Shown: positions 25,304 to 34,991, counted from the first letter of the stretch. The stretch is 64,000 nt of DNA from an uncultured Oscillibacter sp. (GCF_900544955.1 NZ_UQXD01000004.1:1-64000); one strand, 5' to 3'. Numbers and translations are program-made. Notes: a model not told the origin generated them from the sequence alone.

Positions 25304-26460
25304 GGCCGCCCTCCCTCTTCCGCGCCCTCCGCGGAAATGTGGACCTGGACGCCGTTGACCTCCACGCCCTCCTCCGCCCGGATGAGAATGTACCTGGCGC
25401 CGTCGATGACCCGGGTCTCCACCAGGTCTCCCCGGCCGGGGGTCACCCGGATGGTGACGTCCGGCGTCCGCAGCTCCAGCTGTTTGGTGTCCACCAGGTT
25501 CCGGGGGCTCAAGTCCGCGCCCTCGCCGTAGGCCCCGTCGTACTGCGCCTCGAAGGCCTCCACCCGCTCCGCCTCCACGCCGCAGTTTTGCAGCACCTGT
25601 CCCACGGTGGTCTTGGACACGGTGAGGGGGCTCTCCTCGTGGTTTTCCCGGTGGGCCTCGATGATGCCGCACAGCCGCTCATGGACCGCCTGGACCACCT
25701 GATAGCTGCACGCCTCGGAAAGGGTCTCCCCCAAAATGGTGTGGAAGGTCTCCTGCTGCACCGCCGCGGGCATGGGGGCCGGGGCGCGGAACACCGCGTC
25801 TACGAAGGCCTCCCGGGTCTGGGCGGTGTCCCGGGTGTAGAGGAGGGCGTTGTAGAGATTGGTGCTGCGCTCATCGAAGGCGGGGAACAGAAAGCCCGTC
25901 TCCGGAGCCGACACCACCCAGTCCGCCGCCAGGGTGCGGAATTGGTTTTCATAGACAAAATAGCTCAGCGCCTCCTTGGTGAGCTTCACCGGGCAGACGC
26001 TGCACAGGATGTACGAAAAGACCTCGCTGCCGGCGTCGTCCTGCCGGGCCCCGTCCTTGGAGCGGTAGGGCACGTCGTAGGCGTCGTGGGCCAGGAGAAT
26101 CAGGTAGTTCCCCTCCAGGTCCAGGCTGTCGATGGCCTTGCGGAAGAAGGTCTCCACCGCCGCATCGTCCCGCAGCTCCGAACTGCGCAGGTCCATCAGC
26201 AGCCGGTGCTCCTCCCCCTCGGCCACCTGTCGGGTCTCAAAGGCGATGTCCAGCAGGTTCTTGCCCGGGGTGCCGGACAGGGTCTTGCGCAGCGTGGCCA
26301 GCAATTGACCGCTCTCCTCCTGGCTCATCAGGGCCAGGGACTGGTCGAACTGGGAGATGATCTCCCGTTTTTCATTCACATAACATCCCCGCACATGGGT
26401 GATGTTGCTCTTCTCCGCCCGAAAGCGCCGGCGGAGCTCCGCGATTTCCTTTTCAGTCAT
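25300..26460 (-). CDS. DUF4317 family protein
   Basis: 386 residues, starting MTEKEIAELRRRFR at ATG 26460 with AAAGGAAG upstream. It matches the clostridial DUF4317 family (ITHVRGCYVNEKREIISQFD near 22-40; LILLAHDAYDVPYR near 128-141; CSVCPVKLTKEALSYF near 160). It is soluble and has no signal peptide. No function is known for the family. It lies between prsW and the glycosyltransferase, with which it is probably co-transcribed. Confidence 0.85.
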   Translation of the reverse strand: MTEKEIAELRRRFRAEKSNITHVRGCYVNEKREIISQFDQSLALMSQEESGQLLATLRKTLSGTPGKNLLDIAFETRQVAEGEEHRLLMDLRSSELRDDAAVETFFRKAIDSLDLEGNYLILLAHDAYDVPYRSKDGARQDDAGSEVFSYILCSVCPVKLTKEALSYFVYENQFRTLAADWVVSAPETGFLFPAFDERSTNLYNALLYTRDTAQTREAFVDAVFRAPAPMPAAVQQETFHTILGETLSEACSYQVVQAVHERLCGIIEAHRENHEESPLTVSKTTVGQVLQNCGVEAERVEAFEAQYDGAYGEGADLSPRNLVDTKQLELRTPDVTIRVTPGRGDLVETRVIDGARYILIRAEEGVEVNGVQVHISAEGAEEGGRP

Positions 26461-26479
26461 AGCTTCCTTTCCTCTTCCC

Positions 26480-27196
26480 TCAAACCGGACTGTCGGTGGC
26501 GGACTCCCGCCGGACCAAACGGTAGACCCGGACGTACATGCCGATGACAAACACCACGAACACCGCCGTGGCCGCCCCGCCGATCATGGCGCAGGCGTCG
26601 TAAAACCCGTGGAGGAACACGGCGGTGAGATAGCCCCGCCACAGGTTCCGCCGGGCGCCCGCCCCATCGCCCTCGTTTTCCAGCAGCCGGGCCCGGCCGT
26701 AGAACACGCCCATGAACACCGCGAAGGACATGTGCCCCGGAATGGCGCACAGCGCCCGGGGCAGCGCCACGGACAGTCCGTATTGCAGCACGTACTGGAT
26801 GTTCTCAAAGGCGGCGAAACCCAGAGAGACGAACACCGCGTAAACGATGCCGTCAAAGCGGTAGTTGAAATTATCGTCCCGCCAGGTGCGGCGGTACAGG
26901 AAGGCGAATTTCATCCTCTCCTCCACCAGCGCCACCACCAAAAAGGCCAGCAGGATGGTGTATACCGGGCTGCCGGGGTCCACCAGCAGATAGAGAATCC
27001 GCTCCCCCAGTCCCTCCAGCACACCGGCGCACAGCGCCGCCGCCACCCCCAGAACCAGCAGGGACACCAGCAGTCCCGGCGGCTCCTTCTCCACGGTGTC
27101 GTTGCGGTAGATATACCGCAGCAGCAGCGCCGCCGGCAGGACCGCGGCCAGGATGTAGACAGACAAAATGGGCATCAGGGGCATCATCCAGAACAT
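26480..27196 (-). CDS. prsW: PrsW-family intramembrane metalloprotease
   Basis: 238 residues with about seven to eight membrane helices. The PrsW/CAAX-like motifs are present: VEERMKFAFL near 98 (the EExxK motif), FAAFENIQY near 133, IPGHMSFAVFMG near 155 and FLHGFYDA near 200. In Bacillus PrsW makes the site-1 cut of the anti-sigma factor RsiW; no RsiW/SigW pair is seen here, so the substrate is unknown. RBS GAGAGGAG. It is 19 nt upstream of DUF4317. Confidence 0.88.
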   Translation of the reverse strand: MFWMMPLMPILSVYILAAVLPAALLLRYIYRNDTVEKEPPGLLVSLLVLGVAAALCAGVLEGLGERILYLLVDPGSPVYTILLAFLVVALVEERMKFAFLYRRTWRDDNFNYRFDGIVYAVFVSLGFAAFENIQYVLQYGLSVALPRALCAIPGHMSFAVFMGVFYGRARLLENEGDGAGARRNLWRGYLTAVFLHGFYDACAMIGGAATAVFVVFVIGMYVRVYRLVRRESATDSPV

Positions 27197-27307
27197 AGGG
27201 CACGCTCCTCTCTCCGCCGGGGCGCCGGGCGTCCGCCGGTCATTTCAGTATACCCCAGGTCGAAAAAGAAGGCAACCACAAAAGCGGCGGGGCATCTGCC
27301 CCGCCGC

Positions 27308-27967
27308 TCACAGCCGCCTCAGCAGGCGGAAGCGGTTTCCTTCCACCTCCAGAATCCCCTCCCGCCGCATCTTGCTCAGCTCATGGGACAGCGCGCTGCG
27401 GTCCACCCCCAGGTAGTCCGCCAGCTGCTGGCGGTTGTAGGGCGCGGTGAAGGCGCCGCCTCCGGACTGGGCCGCTCCGTCGGAGAGGTAGGAGAGCAGC
27501 CGCCCCCGGATGGTCTTGGGGGCGGTGTGGAACATCCGCCGGGAGAGGGTCAGGTTCTTCTGGGCGGAGATGGCCAGCAGATTTTTCACCAACCGGGCAT
27601 GGTGGGCACAGGCGCTGGAGCAGACCGTCAGCAGGCGGCTCACGTTCAAAAACAGAATCTCCGCCGCCTCCGCCGCCACGGCGCTGACCAGCAGCGGCAC
27701 CCCCGCGCAGGCGTAGGTCTCGCCGAACACCTGGCCGGGGCCGATCCGGTCCAGAATGCTCTTGTTGCCCCAGAAGTCGTCGTTTTCCACGCAGACGCTC
27801 CCCGTCAGCACCACGCCCAGGCACAGGGTGGTCTCCCCCGCCCGGAGCACCGCCGCCCCCTTCGGGTACCGCCGCACCTGCGCCCCCAGGCAGTCCAGCA
27901 TGGTCTGCACCTCCCCGGGAGCGGCCCCCCGAAACAGCGGCGTCCCCGCTAAAAACTCCGTGTCCAT
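27308..27967 (-). CDS. Crp/Fnr-family transcriptional regulator
   Basis: 219 residues. The cyclic-nucleotide-binding-like beta barrel covers 10-115 (LFRGAAPGEVQTML, LVLTGSV, GQVFGETYACAG) and a C-terminal HTH covers 150-215 (YNRQQLADYLGVDRSALSHELSKMRREGIL). It has no N-terminal Fnr cysteine cluster, so oxygen sensing by Fe-S is unlikely. Clostridial members of this type often respond to small molecules or redox. It is separated from prsW by about 110 nt and may be its own unit. Confidence 0.88.
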   Translation of the reverse strand: MDTEFLAGTPLFRGAAPGEVQTMLDCLGAQVRRYPKGAAVLRAGETTLCLGVVLTGSVCVENDDFWGNKSILDRIGPGQVFGETYACAGVPLLVSAVAAEAAEILFLNVSRLLTVCSSACAHHARLVKNLLAISAQKNLTLSRRMFHTAPKTIRGRLLSYLSDGAAQSGGGAFTAPYNRQQLADYLGVDRSALSHELSKMRREGILEVEGNRFRLLRRL

Positions 27968-28045
27968 TCCGTATCCCCCCTTCCCTGTCCGGGCTCACAC
28001 CGTTCAGGATGCCCCAAACGTCCAGTTTCTCCCGCAGCGAGTGCC

Positions 28046-28270
28046 TTACAGCCGCGAACACCCATGCTGATAGTCGAACACCACCAGGCCGCACGCCTTA
28101 CAGAGAAAGCCGGGAAAGTCCGTGCCGGTAAAGGCCTTCCGTGCAATCATCACGTCCCCCTCCTCCCTGGAATTCAGGGAGAGCTTGTGTCTCGTCCGGT
28201 TCAACGCCACCAGCGTTCCTGTCTGTAAGAATCCGGAGGGCATGTCCGCCCCGCACTTCGGGCAATCCAT
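28046..28270 (-). CDS. Small zinc-ribbon protein (DUF6487-like)
   Basis: 74 residues. Two CxxC knuckles (MDCPKCGADMPSGFL at the N-terminus and FLCKACGLVVFDYQ near the C-terminus) form a zinc ribbon; the middle holds basic and serine-rich sequence. It matches the small clostridial PF20097-like family often named DUF6487, of unknown function. AAGGAG lies 9 nt ahead of the start. Confidence 0.75.
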   Translation of the reverse strand: MDCPKCGADMPSGFLQTGTLVALNRTRHKLSLNSREEGDVMIARKAFTGTDFPGFLCKACGLVVFDYQHGCSRL

Positions 28271-28577
28271 ATCCGATGGCTCCTTCCGCTCTGCTCACCC
28301 TTTCAAAGTCGCTTCTCCAGCCGCCACGGAACCGGGCCGCGGCCCCGCCTGGCCCCCAAGTCGTCAGCGCGGACCATTCCGGGCGGTACTCAAGCCCTTC
28401 TCCGCAAAACGCCTTCCGGGCCGCTTCTCCGGCCGCTCCGCCTGCCTATCGTACCACACCGGGCGGCTCCGCTCAAGGCCATAGGCCAAAACCGGCGGAT
28501 TTTCCGCGGGGACGCCGCCGGCGGCTTCTCTTTTCCCCGATCCTGTGGTATGATGGGGCGGGAAAGGAGCTGACCCC
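28271..28577. other. Intergenic region, no gene seen
   Basis: 307 nt between divergent genes. GC-rich, with no credible ORF. TATGAT at about 28549 is a plausible -10 for the RsmH-like gene, and GGAAAGGAG precedes its start. Confidence 0.5.
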
Positions 28578-29636
28578 ATGGAACAGGAACACAAGCGCCG
28601 CGTGCGCTACAAGGGCACCCATCCCCGGAACTACCGGGAGAAATACAAGGAGCTCCATCCGGAGCAGTACCAAGCCGACGTGGAGAAAATCCTGCAAAGC
28701 GGCAAAACCCCCGCCGGGATGCACATCCCCATCCTGGCGGAGGAAATTCTGGAGATTCTGTGCATCCAGCCGGGACAGACCGGCTACGACGCCACCCTGG
28801 GCTACGGCGGCCACACCCGGCGGATGCTGGAGCAGCTCCAGGGCCGGGGGCACCTGTACGCCACCGACGTGGACCCGGTGGAATCGGAGAAAACCCGGGC
28901 GCGGCTGGCGGACCTGGGCTACGGCCCGGAGATTCTGACCATCCGGCGGATGAACTTCGCCGACGTGGACCAGGTGGCGCCGGGCACGGCCTTTGACTTC
29001 GTGCTGGCGGACCTGGGGGTGTCCTCCATGCAGATCGACAACCCGGAGCGGGGCTTCACCTTCAAGTACGACGGCCCCCTGGACCTGCGGCTGGACCCCA
29101 CCGCCGGGGTCACCGCCGCCCAGCGCCTGCGGGAGCTGGACCAGGAGGAGCTGGCGGCCCTGCTGGCGGAGAACGCGGACGAGCCCCACGCCCAGCGCAT
29201 CGCCAGGGCGGTGGCCCAGGTCTTCCGGCGGGGCGGCACCGTGGAGACCACCCGCCAGCTGGCCGCCCTCATCGAGGGCGCCCTCTCCTTCCTCCCCGCC
29301 GGGGAGCGGAAGGAGGCGGTGAAGAAATCCTGCCAGCGGACCTTCCAGGCCCTGCGGATCGACGTGAACAGCGAGTTCGAGGTGCTGTACGCCTTTTTGG
29401 ACAAGCTGCCGGGGGTGTTGAAGCCCGGCGGCCGGGCGGCGGTGCTGACCTTCCACTCCGGAGAGGACCGGCTGGTGAAAAAGGCCTTCCAGCAGCACCT
29501 GCGGCAGGGGCTCTACGCGGAGATTGCCCAGGAGGTCGTCCGTCCCTCCGCCGAGGAGTGCTTCCGCAACCCCCGGGCCAAGTCCACCAAGCTGCGCTGG
29601 GCCGTCCGCGCCGGAGAGGAGGACCGCCCATGCTGA
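28578..29636 (+). CDS. rsmH: RsmH-like 16S rRNA C1402 N4-methyltransferase
   Basis: 352 residues. SAM-binding GYDATLGYGGHTRRML near 75-90, DLGVSSMQIDNPERGF near 140-155, DLRLDP near 165, and the C-terminal TFHSGEDRLVKKAF near 295, all typical of RsmH/MraW. It has an extra basic N-terminal stretch of about 45 residues and sits outside the mraZ-ftsL-pbp cluster, so it may be the second RsmH paralogue that several clostridia carry. Which RNA it modifies is not certain. Overlaps the next gene by 7 nt. Confidence 0.86.
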   Translation: MEQEHKRRVRYKGTHPRNYREKYKELHPEQYQADVEKILQSGKTPAGMHIPILAEEILEILCIQPGQTGYDATLGYGGHTRRMLEQLQGRGHLYATDVDPVESEKTRARLADLGYGPEILTIRRMNFADVDQVAPGTAFDFVLADLGVSSMQIDNPERGFTFKYDGPLDLRLDPTAGVTAAQRLRELDQEELAALLAENADEPHAQRIARAVAQVFRRGGTVETTRQLAALIEGALSFLPAGERKEAVKKSCQRTFQALRIDVNSEFEVLYAFLDKLPGVLKPGGRAAVLTFHSGEDRLVKKAFQQHLRQGLYAEIAQEVVRPSAEECFRNPRAKSTKLRWAVRAGEEDRPC

Positions 29637-29989
29637 GCGACGAGACCATCCGCCGGGTGGTGCAGTTCCGGGACGACCGGGACTGGCGGCAGTTCCACAC
29701 CCCCAAGGACCTGGCCATCTCCCTGAGCCTGGAGGCGGCGGAGGTGCTGGAGCTGTTCCAGTGGAGCGGCGGCGACCTGGAGTGCCTGTCCCGGCGGGAC
29801 CGGCTCCGGGAGGAGCTGGCGGACGTGCTGAGTTACTGCATTTTACTGGCGGACGTCTGCGGCTGGGACCTGGACGAGCTCATGAATGAAAAAATTGCCA
29901 AGAACGGGGAAAAATACCCAGTGGAAAAGGCCCGGGGCAGCGCAGCCAAATACACCCAGTGGCAGCCGAAAGACCCCGGGAAGCCGTAA
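29630..29989 (+). CDS. MazG-like nucleotide pyrophosphohydrolase
   Basis: 119 residues from ATG 29630. All-alpha NTP pyrophosphatase of the MazG/RS21-C6 (dCTPase) type: SLEAAEVLELFQW near 30-42 and REELADVLSYCILLAD near 60-75 give the ExxE...ExxD metal-binding set. It probably hydrolyses non-canonical or excess dNTPs. Translation is coupled to rsmH. Confidence 0.88.
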   Translation: MLSDETIRRVVQFRDDRDWRQFHTPKDLAISLSLEAAEVLELFQWSGGDLECLSRRDRLREELADVLSYCILLADVCGWDLDELMNEKIAKNGEKYPVEKARGSAAKYTQWQPKDPGKP

Positions 29990-30022
29990 CGGAGTCCCGC
30001 GCCGGGGCGGCCCGCCCAAAAC

Positions 30023-30055
30023 AAAAGAGACGGCCTACGGGCCGTCTCTTTTTGC
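30023..30055 (+). terminator. Bidirectional terminator
   Basis: AAAAGAGACGGCC / GGCCGTCTCTTTT, 13-bp arms with a TACG loop, T-runs in both directions. It ends the rsmH unit and the convergent MMPL unit. Confidence 0.9.
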
Positions 30056-30070
30056 TTTGCAGTGGAAGTC

Positions 30071-32206
30071 TCACCGGACCCCGGCGGGGTCCCGCTCCTC
30101 CTCTTTGGCCGCCTTCTCTTTCCGGGCGGGCTTTGCCGGGGGCAGCGTCCGCCAGTAGCGGCTGGTGCGGTGGAACAGCGGCTCGCAGACGCACAGGATG
30201 GCGGGCATCAGGAACAGGCTGATGAGAGCGGACACCAGGGCCCCCCGGGCCAGCATCACGCACAGGTCCCCGATGAGGTCGATGGAGGAGACGAAGGACA
30301 CCCCCAGCGTGGCGCAGAACAGCACCAGGGCGCTGGTGATGATGGAGGCGTCGGAGGTGTCGGCGGCGATGCGGATGGCCTCCATCCGGTCCTTTCCGTT
30401 TCGCAGCTCCTCCTGGAACCGGGACGTCATGAGGATGGCGTAATCCACCGTGGCTCCCAACTGGACGCAGCTGATGATGGTGGGGGCGATGAAGGCGATC
30501 TGGGCGCCGGTGAAGTAGCAGAAGCCCTCGTTGAGGAGGATGGCCAGTTCAATGGTGGCCACCAGCACCGCCGGCACGGAGATGGACTGAAACACGATGG
30601 CCACGATCAGGAAGATGGCGGCGATGGAGATATAGTTGGTAACCTGAAAGTCCACGGCGGTGGTGTCGATCAAATCCCGGTACATGGCGCCCTCGCCGGT
30701 GATCATGGCCTCCGGGTCATAGGTGCGGAGGATGGCGTCCATCCGGTCCAGCTGCTGGGCCACCTCGTCGGTGGCGGGCTCGTAACTGGAGTTCACCATC
30801 ATCAGCTGGTACCCCCCCTGTTTCAGCATCTCCTTCACCGCGTCGGGGATGAAGAAGTCGGGGATGCCGGTGCCCAGCATGGCGTGATAGCTCAGCACGG
30901 AGGTGACGCCGGGGACCTCCTCCAGCTGGTTTTCGATCTCATTCATGTCGGTGGCGGTGATGTCGTCCCGCAGGATGACGAAGTGGGACACCGCCATGTC
31001 GAAGCTGTCCTTCAGCTTCTCGTTGCTGACGATGGAGGGCAGGTCCCGGGGCAAGGATTCATCCAGCTTGTAGTAAATCCCGGCGTGGCTCTCGGAGTAG
31101 AACGCGGGCAGGAACAGCACCAGGGCCAGCACGGTGAAGGCCACCCGGTGCCGCAGGATGAAGCCGTTCACCCGGTCGAAGCTGGGGATCAGGGTCTTGT
31201 GCTGGTGCCTGTCGATCTGCTTGTCAAGCAGCAGCACCAGGGCGGGCAGCACGAAGATGACGGAGAGCACGCCCAGCACCACGCCCTTAGCCATGACGAT
31301 GCCGATGTCCCGCCCCAGGGTCAGCCGCATGAAGCACAGCGCCAGAAACCCGGCGATGGTGGTCATGCTGGAGCCGGACAGGGAGCGGAACGCGGCGATG
31401 ATGGCCTGGGTCATGGCGTCCCGCGGGTCCTCGTACAGCGCCCGCTCATCCCGGTAGCGGTGGTAGAGGAAGATGGAGTAGTCCATGGTGACGCCCAGTT
31501 GCAGCACCGCCGCAATGGCCTTGGTGATATAGGAGATCTCCCCCAGGAAGATGTTGCTGCCGAAGTTGTAAACAATGGCGATGCCGATGTTCGCCAGAAA
31601 CACCAGGGGCAGCACCGTGGATTCCAGCGTCAGGGACATGGCCACTAGAGCCAGCAGCACTGCCAGACCCACGAAGAGGGGCAGCTCACTGTCCATCAGA
31701 TCTCGGGTGTCCTTGATGACCACGGAGAAACCCGCCAGGAAGCACTTCTCGTTGCACACGGAGCGCACCTGCTCGATGGCCTCCATGGTCTCGTCGGAGG
31801 CGCCGGGGTGGCTGTACTGGATGATCAGCATGGTGGCGTCACCGGAGAAGAACACATCCCGGAAGCCGGCGGGAATCATCTCCGTCGGAATCTGGATGCC
31901 CACCAGGTTGCTCAGCCACACCGCGTTGGACACGCCCGGCACCTCTTTGATGGCCTGCACCAGGTCGTTGGTGTACCCGGCGGGCATCCCCTCCACCACC
32001 AGCATACTGGTGGCCGCCATCTGGAAGGGCTCCTCCAGCAGCTGCTCCCCCTGGGAGGAGGGCAGGTCCTGGGGCAGGTAGGAGAGGATATCGTAATTGA
32101 TGCGGGTGGCCACGAAGCCCAGCGCCGCGGGAATCAGCAGCAGCACCGCCGCCAACGCCACCAGCCGGGGCTTCCGGGTCAGCCCGTGAGCGATTTTTTC
32201 AATCAA
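30071..32206 (-). CDS. MMPL/RND-family membrane exporter
   Basis: 711 residues, about 12 membrane segments arranged as two repeats. Each repeat has one TM helix, an extracytoplasmic loop (40-170 and 370-510) and a five-helix block with GD/DYSIF-type signatures (QLGVTMDYSIFLYHRYRDE near 235-253; QLGATVDYAILMTSRFQEEL near 595-615). The proton-relay aspartates D242 and D602 (approximate) are visible. It starts at TTG 32206 with AAGGTG upstream. The coiled-coil secreted protein upstream and the TetR gene form the usual exporter cluster; the substrate may be a lipid or hydrophobic compound (inference). Confidence 0.9.
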   Translation of the reverse strand: MIEKIAHGLTRKPRLVALAAVLLLIPAALGFVATRINYDILSYLPQDLPSSQGEQLLEEPFQMAATSMLVVEGMPAGYTNDLVQAIKEVPGVSNAVWLSNLVGIQIPTEMIPAGFRDVFFSGDATMLIIQYSHPGASDETMEAIEQVRSVCNEKCFLAGFSVVIKDTRDLMDSELPLFVGLAVLLALVAMSLTLESTVLPLVFLANIGIAIVYNFGSNIFLGEISYITKAIAAVLQLGVTMDYSIFLYHRYRDERALYEDPRDAMTQAIIAAFRSLSGSSMTTIAGFLALCFMRLTLGRDIGIVMAKGVVLGVLSVIFVLPALVLLLDKQIDRHQHKTLIPSFDRVNGFILRHRVAFTVLALVLFLPAFYSESHAGIYYKLDESLPRDLPSIVSNEKLKDSFDMAVSHFVILRDDITATDMNEIENQLEEVPGVTSVLSYHAMLGTGIPDFFIPDAVKEMLKQGGYQLMMVNSSYEPATDEVAQQLDRMDAILRTYDPEAMITGEGAMYRDLIDTTAVDFQVTNYISIAAIFLIVAIVFQSISVPAVLVATIELAILLNEGFCYFTGAQIAFIAPTIISCVQLGATVDYAILMTSRFQEELRNGKDRMEAIRIAADTSDASIITSALVLFCATLGVSFVSSIDLIGDLCVMLARGALVSALISLFLMPAILCVCEPLFHRTSRYWRTLPPAKPARKEKAAKEEERDPAGVR

Positions 32207-32241
32207 GGGAGCACACCTTACCTTTCAGCCGTTCCATGGTC

Positions 32242-34824
32242 TCAGTGGAAAATCCCGGTGATGGCGGCCCAGAAATCCCGGAACATCTGGCCCACCCGGC
32301 TCCAGAAGGTGCCGTTGTCCCCCGCCTTCTTCTCCGTCTCCGGCTCCTCCGGCTCCTCCACCTTGATCTCCTGGGAGCGGATCAGGACCTGGATGCTCTG
32401 GGGCGAGCCGTTCCGGGCGTCCGTCAGGGATTCCGCCTTGGCGGTGGCGTCCATCATCAGCAGGTTATCCACGTCGCCGGTGTGGTCGTTCCACAGGTCC
32501 TCGATGATGTCCGTCATGGCGTTTTTGGAGGACTGGATGCTGCCGGAGGTGGCCATCACGTTGGCAGTGCGCCGCAGGACGGTGGCCAGGGATTCCAGCG
32601 TCTGGCGGGTGCCGTCGTCCAGTTGGGAGCCGGTGCGCCGCAGCAGGTCCTCTGCAGTGCCGATGAGGGAGGCGGTGTCCGCCACCGCGGCGGAGGCGGT
32701 GACGCTCAGGCCGCTGACGGTGGACAGGGTCTCCTGCAAGGTGGGCTCATAGTCGTTGAGGAGATCCCGCAGCCCGTCGGCCTCCGTCAGCAGGCTGCGG
32801 ATCTTGTGGGAGGCGCGGCGCAGGGCCTTGGTCATGTCCTCGGCGTCCTCCATCAGGTCGGTGATGTCGTCCAGCCGGCCGCAGAGGTCCGCCAGGTCCC
32901 CCACCAATGCGGCGGTGGGCTTGGCGACGGCCTCCATGGCGCCGGTCAGCTCTTTTTTGATGGAGTTGATGGTGGAGACGGTGCTGTCCAGGCCGTCGGT
33001 GATGAGGTCGATGGCGGCGCCGCCCACGGTGCCGCTCTCCTCGCCGCCGCTGCCGGAGGAACCGGAGTCCCCGGTGGGGTCGCCGTCCCCGGTGGACGAG
33101 CCGTCCCCGGCGGTCCCGCCGTTTCCGGAGGCGCCATTGCTCCCGGAGGACGAGCCGTCCTCGGCGGGGTCGTTGCGCACCATGGCGGCATATAGGGTCC
33201 GGGTCTCCTCCTGGGTCCCGCTGTCCTCCTCCAGTTTTCCGCTGCTATAGACGATCCAGAGGTCGTTCATCTGCTTGGCCTGGCTCTTGGTCACGCCGGG
33301 CAGCTGCTCGCAGAACTGCTGGAAGGTGGCACCGGACTGGGCATAGTCCCGGAGCGATTTCAGCGCCTGGGCGGACTGCCAGTAGGCGTACTGCTCCGGC
33401 AGCAGCTCCGCGGCCACATCCGCGGGGATGTTCACCAGCTGCATCAGCTGCCCCGCCAGGGCCTCGGCCTGGCTGTCGCTGGCGGCGGTGCCGTTGATGA
33501 CCAGCATCTGCTCCATGAAGGACTGTAAGTCCGCGGTCTCATAGGCCTTGTGGACGGCCTTCACCCGCTTCACCAGCACCCGGCTGGAGGGGGTCTCCTC
33601 TTCCTCCCCGCCGGAGCCGCCGCTGATGCCGCCCAGGGCCCGCTGAAGGCTGTTGAGGCTGCCCTTCAGATTGGCGGCGGCCGTCAGCAGGCGCCGGACG
33701 TCGCCGGTGCCGTCCTCCAGGTTCTCCAGGGCGTCCTCCAGATCGGCCAACTGCTCCCGCAGTTCCAGGGCGGTGTCCGCCATAGTGTTCAGCGTCCCCT
33801 TGGAGTCCGTCACCAGCTGGCTCAGGGCCCGGACCTGCTCCGCCACCGGCTCCAGCTGGGCGGCCAGGTCCTCCAGATCTCCCCGCACCAGGCCGGTGCC
33901 GTCATATAGGGCGCCTTTGCCGTCGGAGAAGGTACCCCGGGCCTGGTTCAGCAGATCCAGCCCGTTGGCGGAGGCGTTCAGGCTGCCGGTCAGGCCGTTC
34001 ATGGCGGACAGCAGGTCGTCCAGGCTGCCGGAGAGCCGGTGGTAGTCATCCTCCAGCTCGTCCTTCTTCTGGCTCAGGTCCGCAATCTGCTCCAGCTGGC
34101 TCAGCGTGGCGGGAACCATCAAAAAGGTCATGCCGCCGAAGGAGAAGTCCTCCGCCCCCACCCGGATGGTGAAATGCTGCTCCTCCCCCGGCAGGGCCAG
34201 GAACAGCACCGCCCGCAGGTTGCCGATCAGCTGCACCTGGGCGCCGGGGGCCTCCAGGGACAGGATATCGTCCTGGTTGAACATGGCCATGGCCTCCAGG
34301 GTGTAGTTGTTCCGGGCGTATTGGCTGGCGCGGTCGTTGGGCACAATATCGATGAGAATCTCCACCACGCCGGTCTTGCCCGCCAGATCCTCCGCCTTGG
34401 TGGGCACGCCGTTGAGGGTGTAGTGCAGGGAGAGGGTCCAGGGCAGGTCCTGGAAGGGCTTCGTGGTCTTGCCCTCGAAGTAGAAGTGGGTGGGCGCCTT
34501 CTTCCCGTCGAAGGAGAAGGTGGTCTCGCCGCCGGAGGTGGCGGGCAGGGTACCGTCGGTGAGGTTCACCACATCGTCGTATGTACCGTAATCCGTCAGG
34601 GAGGCGGCGCCGTTGAGGATGTAGCTCTTCACCACGCTGCCCTCCGTCAGGTTGCCGTAATAGTCCAGCGTGGCGTAATACGCCTCGTCGAAGGTTGGCG
34701 CCACGCCGTCTCCGATGGGCTCCGCCGCCACCGCTGTCGTCCCGCAGGCCCAGACCAGCGCCGCAGCCAGTGCCAGCGCCGTCACACGGCGGCTTTGGGA
34801 GAGGATACGGGTCTTGGATACCAT
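32242..34824 (-). CDS. Large secreted coiled-coil protein, partner of the MMPL exporter
   Basis: 860 residues from ATG 34824 (GAAAGGGG at 9 nt; an in-frame ATG 18 nt further upstream has no site). Signal peptide to about 35 (ALALAAALVWACGTTAVAAE), then a 230-residue beta-rich region (YYATLDYYGNLTEGSVVKSY). Next come long heptad regions with Leu/Ala/Asp repeats, a Gly/Ser-rich insert near 560-610 (NGASGNGGTAGDGSSTGDGD), and a further coiled coil. A C-terminal hydrophobic stretch ends FRDFWAAITGIFH. Similar proteins accompany MMPL exporters in clostridia. Probably an extracytoplasmic adaptor; exact function unknown. Confidence 0.75.
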   Translation of the reverse strand: MVSKTRILSQSRRVTALALAAALVWACGTTAVAAEPIGDGVAPTFDEAYYATLDYYGNLTEGSVVKSYILNGAASLTDYGTYDDVVNLTDGTLPATSGGETTFSFDGKKAPTHFYFEGKTTKPFQDLPWTLSLHYTLNGVPTKAEDLAGKTGVVEILIDIVPNDRASQYARNNYTLEAMAMFNQDDILSLEAPGAQVQLIGNLRAVLFLALPGEEQHFTIRVGAEDFSFGGMTFLMVPATLSQLEQIADLSQKKDELEDDYHRLSGSLDDLLSAMNGLTGSLNASANGLDLLNQARGTFSDGKGALYDGTGLVRGDLEDLAAQLEPVAEQVRALSQLVTDSKGTLNTMADTALELREQLADLEDALENLEDGTGDVRRLLTAAANLKGSLNSLQRALGGISGGSGGEEEETPSSRVLVKRVKAVHKAYETADLQSFMEQMLVINGTAASDSQAEALAGQLMQLVNIPADVAAELLPEQYAYWQSAQALKSLRDYAQSGATFQQFCEQLPGVTKSQAKQMNDLWIVYSSGKLEEDSGTQEETRTLYAAMVRNDPAEDGSSSGSNGASGNGGTAGDGSSTGDGDPTGDSGSSGSGGEESGTVGGAAIDLITDGLDSTVSTINSIKKELTGAMEAVAKPTAALVGDLADLCGRLDDITDLMEDAEDMTKALRRASHKIRSLLTEADGLRDLLNDYEPTLQETLSTVSGLSVTASAAVADTASLIGTAEDLLRRTGSQLDDGTRQTLESLATVLRRTANVMATSGSIQSSKNAMTDIIEDLWNDHTGDVDNLLMMDATAKAESLTDARNGSPQSIQVLIRSQEIKVEEPEEPETEKKAGDNGTFWSRVGQMFRDFWAAITGIFH

Positions 34825-34894
34825 AGAAATTGCCCCTTTCATTTATAGACAACCGTACGATAACAAAAAATTGTTGATTTATTTCTTGAACCAG

Positions 34895-34960
34895 ATTATA
34901 ATATAGCCAGCGGCAAAAAGCAAGGGGCAGATAGACAGATTTGTAAATTTGTTTTATAAT
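34895..34960. promoter_or_regulatory. Divergent promoters between coiled-coil gene and TetR gene
   Basis: Rightward: TAGACA (34932-34937), 17 nt, TATAAT (34955-34960). Leftward: TTGCTT (34923-34918), 17 nt, TATAAT (34900-34895). The two -35 boxes lie 8 nt apart, so a TetR dimer bound here would repress both directions. ACAGATTTGTAAATTTGT near 34936 is a candidate imperfect operator. Confidence 0.7.
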
Positions 34961-34991
34961 GGCTTTCGAGTGACGGACAGGAGGAGACCTC

